From the NCBI GenBank assembly GCA_963754535.1, contig CAVWGG010000024.1:271238-335237 (forward strand): DNA of 64,000 nt, given 5' to 3'. Made by a program: the position numbers and the translations under genes. This stretch comes from RPQJ01 sp963754535. GTDB lineage: Bacteria; Pseudomonadota; Gammaproteobacteria; Steroidobacterales; Steroidobacteraceae. Of this stretch, positions 61,259 through 64,000 are shown piece by piece. Under the pieces are notes generated by a model, which ran no database searches, was not told the DNA's origin, and worked only from the letters and a program-made list of their open reading frames with translations. Positions within the stretch are counted from its first letter, which is position 1; every line of letters begins with the position of its first letter.

Positions 61259-61278
61259 ATTAGAACAATTGTTCTAAT
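61259..61278. promoter_or_regulatory. 20-bp perfect palindrome, probable TetR operator
   Basis: ATTAGAACAATTGTTCTAAT is a perfect palindrome, AT-rich in a GC-rich genome, lying 27 bp upstream of alkB and 88 bp upstream of the tetR start. TetR-family operators are usually palindromes of 15-20 bp in such divergent regions. It most likely represses or controls alkB transcription. Confidence 0.75.
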
Positions 61279-61326
61279 CAGAATGCCGGAGACGACGGCG
61301 CATGTCAAACCTCGCCGCTCCCCGCG

Positions 61327-61332
61327 TATACT
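61327..61332 (+). promoter_or_regulatory. -10 box of the tetR gene
   Basis: TATACT lies 34 bp before the ATG at 61366. The start of transcription would be about 61339, which rules out the in-frame TTG at 61333 as a start codon. Confidence 0.5.
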
Positions 61333-61365
61333 TTGCGCTGCAAAAAACCGCCGGTTCCGGCCCCC

Positions 61366-62028
61366 ATGCCCCGCAAGAAGCGCTCGACCTCCGACACCCC
61401 CGACACGCGCGAACGCATCCTCGATGCGGCCCTCGCGCTGTTCAACGCGGACGGCTCGCACGCGGTCTCGACGCGGCACATCGCGGCGCGTCTCGAGATC
61501 AGCCCCGGCAACCTCTACTACCATTTCGCCAACAAGGAAGAGATCGTCCTCTGCCTATACGAGCGCATCGAGACGCAGCTCGAAGCGATCCTCGCCCCTC
61601 GCGCCGGCGAGACGCAGACGTTCGACAGCGTGCTGCGGTACCTCGACGACATCTTCGGCCACCTGTGGGAGTACCGGTTCTTCTACCGCGACGTCAACAC
61701 GCTGCTGCGGGACGTACCGGGCCTGAAGGAGCGCTACCGTGACCTCGCCGAGCGGGTCCGCATCCGCTCGCGCGCAATCTTCGACTCGATGGTGGCGGCC
61801 GGCTGGATGGATGCCACGCCCGACCAGCTGGACCTGCTCACGACCAACGCATGGATCGTGCTGACGCAGTGGTTCACGCATCGGCAGGTCGTCGACCGTC
61901 GGCGCACCATCCAGTCCTCCGACATCCGCGAAGGCATCCGCCACCTCGTCGCGCTGTTCAGTCCCCTCTTGCGCAGTCCACAGCGCACGCTGGTCGAGCG
62001 CATGATCGCCAAGCCAGCCGTCGAATGA
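61366..62028 (+). CDS. TetR/AcrR family regulator of the alkB operon
   Basis: A 220-residue regulator. The N-terminal helix-turn-helix is TRERILDAALALFNADGSHAVSTRHIAARLEISPGNLYYHFANKEEI (about 15-60). The C-terminal ligand domain contains YLDDIFGHLWEYRFFYRDVN, as in the TetR_C_33 kind. Divergence from alkB and the palindrome between them make this its probable regulator; the ligand might be an alkane, alcohol or acyl-CoA. The hydrolase gene downstream starts after 25 bp, so both may be expressed together. Confidence 0.92.
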   Translation: MPRKKRSTSDTPDTRERILDAALALFNADGSHAVSTRHIAARLEISPGNLYYHFANKEEIVLCLYERIETQLEAILAPRAGETQTFDSVLRYLDDIFGHLWEYRFFYRDVNTLLRDVPGLKERYRDLAERVRIRSRAIFDSMVAAGWMDATPDQLDLLTTNAWIVLTQWFTHRQVVDRRRTIQSSDIREGIRHLVALFSPLLRSPQRTLVERMIAKPAVE

Positions 62029-62053
62029 ACTTTGACCCAGGACGAGCACCGCC

Positions 62054-63055
62054 ATGCCGAGCTTCCGCGCGCGTGTCATCAATGCCCTCCTCCGCCTCAC
62101 CGTCAAGCCGATGTGGCGGCCGGGGCTCGCCATCGAGGACATTCGCCGTCACACCGCGAAGACGGACAAGCGCCTGGCGAAGCGCGGCGACGACTGCCCC
62201 GCCGAACAAGTAACGATCGCGGGCGTGCGTGCCACCTGGTACGGCGCGCCCGAACTCGCCGCACGCAAGGGCACGATGCTCTACCTGCACGGCGGCGCGT
62301 GGTGCGTCCACCTGCCGGCCCTGTACGGCATGTTCGCAGCGCAACTGTCCGCCGCGACCGGACTGCGTGTGCTGCTGGTCGACTACCGCCTGGCGCCGGA
62401 ACATCCGTACCCTGCGGCGGTGGACGATTGCCTCGCCGTGTATCAGTCGCTGGTGGAAGACCCCAGTGCCCGGCCGCATGTCATCGCGGGTGATTCCGCG
62501 GGCGGCAACCTCTCGCTGATCACGCTGATGCGGGCGCGTGACGCACAGTTGCCGCTGCCATCGTGCGCGATCCTGCTCTCGCCGGCGACGGACATCGCAA
62601 TGACCGGGCCGTCGATCCGCTACAACGAGAAGGCCGATCCGATGTTCAGTGTTGGCGCCGGCGATCTGCTGCCGTCGATGTACTGCCCGGGCCTCGATCG
62701 GACGGACCCGCTGATCTCGCCGTTGTACGGCAACTGGACCGGCCTGCCGCCGCTCTACTTCCTGGCCGGCTCGACCGAGATGCTGCTCGACGATTCGGTG
62801 CGCGCACACGATCGCGCACAGCAGGCCCGCACGAACTCGCGCATCGACGTCTGGCCGGACATGCCACACGTGTTCCCGCTGTTCGCCATGTTGCCGGAAG
62901 CCAGGCAGGCGCTCGCCGACATCGTGGCCTTCATCGAGCAGCACCCGCCGCGCAGTGCGTCGCTTGGCCACGCGGGAAATGCATTGGCCGCCGGCGCTGC
63001 CGCTCCCGCGGAGGACGTCGCGCTGTCGGTGCCGGAGACCAGCGCAGCGCTTTAG
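62054..63055 (+). CDS. alpha/beta hydrolase, hormone-sensitive lipase family
   Basis: A 333-residue esterase. The oxyanion motif HGGAWC lies at about 76-81, the nucleophile Ser in IAGDSAGGNLS, and DYRLAPEHPYPAAVDDC is characteristic of the HSL group. The acidic residue is probably in LAGSTEMLLDDS and the His in MPHVFPLF. The last 40 residues are Ala-rich and extend beyond the fold. No signal peptide is seen. Role is probably hydrolysis of a short-acyl ester, perhaps of an alkanol or storage lipid. It overlaps the convergent hydrolase gene by 4 bases at the stops. Confidence 0.9.
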   Translation: MPSFRARVINALLRLTVKPMWRPGLAIEDIRRHTAKTDKRLAKRGDDCPAEQVTIAGVRATWYGAPELAARKGTMLYLHGGAWCVHLPALYGMFAAQLSAATGLRVLLVDYRLAPEHPYPAAVDDCLAVYQSLVEDPSARPHVIAGDSAGGNLSLITLMRARDAQLPLPSCAILLSPATDIAMTGPSIRYNEKADPMFSVGAGDLLPSMYCPGLDRTDPLISPLYGNWTGLPPLYFLAGSTEMLLDDSVRAHDRAQQARTNSRIDVWPDMPHVFPLFAMLPEARQALADIVAFIEQHPPRSASLGHAGNALAAGAAAPAEDVALSVPETSAAL

Positions 63056-63981
63056 CTCAGCCCGCGCTCGCGCAGGAACCGTGCCACCGCATCGAGCGCG
63101 CGGTTGGCATCGGCGAGCACGCCCGCATTCACCTGGAACACGTGCCAGCGGCGCGGGTACTCCTGCAGTTCGACCGGCACACCTGCGGCGGCAAGCGCCG
63201 AGTGCAGGCGCCGCGAGTCGGCAAGCAGCAGTTCGTCCTGCCCCACCTGCACCAGCGTTGGCGGCAGTCCGCGCAGGTCACCGTTGATGGGAGAAGCCAG
63301 TGGATCACCACTGTCGCGTCCGGCGAGGTACAGGCGTGCGCATTCCGCCGTCCACGCGCGAGACAACATGACCTCACCCGCGGATTCGACGCCACGGTCG
63401 GGATCACCGAGATCGACCCAGGGTGAGAACAGCACGAGTGCCGCAGGCAACGGATCACCGAGTTCGCGCAAGCGCAAAGCCGTCGCGAGCGCGAGCCCGC
63501 CGCCGGCGGAATCCCCTACGATCGCGATGCGTTGGGGCGAGCCGCCTTCAACCAGCAACGCGCGATAGGCTGCGACGGCATCGTCGAGAGCCGCCGGGAA
63601 CGGATGTTCGGGCGCAAGCCGGTAGTCCGCGACGAAGACGCGGGCCGCGGTGCGGCGCGCGATGTGGCTGGTGATGGCGCGGTGCGTCGCCGGCGAGCCG
63701 ACGCAATATGCGCCGCCATGCAGGTACAGGACGGTGCCTCGTGTGGTCGCGAGACCGCGGGTTTGCACGAACTCACCGGGCACTCCGCCGCTGGTCGTGG
63801 CGGTGAAATCGACGCCGCGCGCGGGCAGCGTCAGGCGCGTAACCAGCGCGAGCCGGCGACGCTGCTCGGGGACCGGTCGCCCGGGACGGAACGTCGGCAG
63901 GAGGGTTGCGCGCAGTGCAGCGCGCAGCACCGCAGCCACCAGCCTTTCAAAGCTGCTTTCGCTCGAGTTTGCTTGCGCCAC
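63052..63981 (-). CDS. alpha/beta hydrolase, hormone-sensitive lipase family
   Basis: A 309-residue esterase of the HSL family: HGGAYCVGS, DYRLAPEHPFPAALDDAV, nucleophile Ser in IVGDSAGGGLAL, Asp in VGQDELLLADS and His in RRWHVFQV. Translation is read from GTG 63981, but the frame stays open to the window edge, so the true start could lie upstream beyond 64000. It is related to the convergent esterase at 62054-63055 but clearly different in sequence, so they are not a recent duplication. Confidence 0.88.
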   Translation of the reverse strand: MAQANSSESSFERLVAAVLRAALRATLLPTFRPGRPVPEQRRRLALVTRLTLPARGVDFTATTSGGVPGEFVQTRGLATTRGTVLYLHGGAYCVGSPATHRAITSHIARRTAARVFVADYRLAPEHPFPAALDDAVAAYRALLVEGGSPQRIAIVGDSAGGGLALATALRLRELGDPLPAALVLFSPWVDLGDPDRGVESAGEVMLSRAWTAECARLYLAGRDSGDPLASPINGDLRGLPPTLVQVGQDELLLADSRRLHSALAAAGVPVELQEYPRRWHVFQVNAGVLADANRALDAVARFLRERGLS

Positions 63982-64000
63982 GAAGACCTGCGCCTGGAAT

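Overview
This 64-kb window is high-GC (visibly well above 60 percent) bacterial chromosome. Genes are closely packed, often with 4-base ATGA/GTGA overlaps, and strong third-position G+C bias opens many long false frames opposite real genes. The gene content (Tat-exported NiFe hydrogenase, outer-membrane receptors and barrels, PQQ dehydrogenase, c-type cytochromes, AlkB-type alkane hydroxylase, WS/DGAT acyltransferase, glutathione-linked formaldehyde oxidation) fits an aerobic or facultative proteobacterium, most likely a gammaproteobacterium. No rRNA or other marker is present to fix the lineage. I saw no tRNA, rRNA, CRISPR, prophage or transposase gene. Layout: 0-4.6 kb (minus) holds hupS-hupL-hupC-hupD and the first 17 codons of a further gene, an uptake hydrogenase whose small subunit has the six-cysteine proximal-cluster pattern of oxygen-tolerant enzymes. 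4.9-12.7 kb holds a secreted beta-propeller, a DUF481 barrel, transaldolase, an MscS channel, a DUF3604 protein and a nucleoside-diphosphate-sugar-epimerase-like protein. 12.7-17.4 kb (minus) holds a split pair of M16 peptidase subunits and a DUF885 lipoprotein. 17.5-22.0 kb (plus) is a 2-oxoacid oxidoreductase operon of gamma, alpha and beta subunits plus a GltD-like flavoprotein that ends in a two-cluster ferredoxin domain. 22-32.5 kb holds a secreted methyltransferase, an OmpW-OmpA chimera, a fused M16 peptidase, DUF2891, a WYL regulator, a VNGS-repeat secreted protein, and formaldehyde oxidation (frmA, fghA). Three copies of a telomere-like heptad repeat sit here. 32.5-36 kb (minus) holds a class IV aminotransferase paired with a sulfotransferase, a second secreted methyltransferase and a TauE/SafE permease. 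36-41.2 kb (plus) is a five-gene operon with a 4-base overlap at every junction: TPP enzyme, BASS transporter, epimerase, SDR and ExoD. 41.2-46.1 kb (plus) is a lipid set: DUF2505, WS/DGAT, DUF3047 and acyl-CoA ligase. 46.2-49.7 kb (minus) holds an iron alcohol dehydrogenase, a small membrane protein and an amidase. 49.8-59.0 kb is a periplasmic oxidation region: a PQQ alcohol dehydrogenase with C-terminal haem c converges on a minus-strand run of a TonB receptor, a beta-helix protein with a C-terminal cytochrome c, a MauG/CcpA-like dihaem peroxidase, a c4-like dihaem cytochrome and a small monohaem cytochrome. The two units are separated by about 700 bp of palindrome-rich non-coding DNA. 59.1-64 kb holds alkane monooxygenase AlkB, a 2Fe-2S ferredoxin and an unrelated AlkB-type 2-oxoglutarate dioxygenase, divergent from a TetR regulator with a perfect 20-bp palindrome between them, then two HSL-type esterases. 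A working picture (inference): the cell oxidises hydrogen, alcohols, aldehydes and probably alkanes, passes periplasmic electrons through c-type haems, activates fatty acids and may store neutral lipid. The strongest candidates for something new are the beta-helix/cytochrome/peroxidase/TonB cluster, the flavoprotein-ferredoxin subunit of the 2-oxoacid oxidoreductase, and the telomere-like repeat family.
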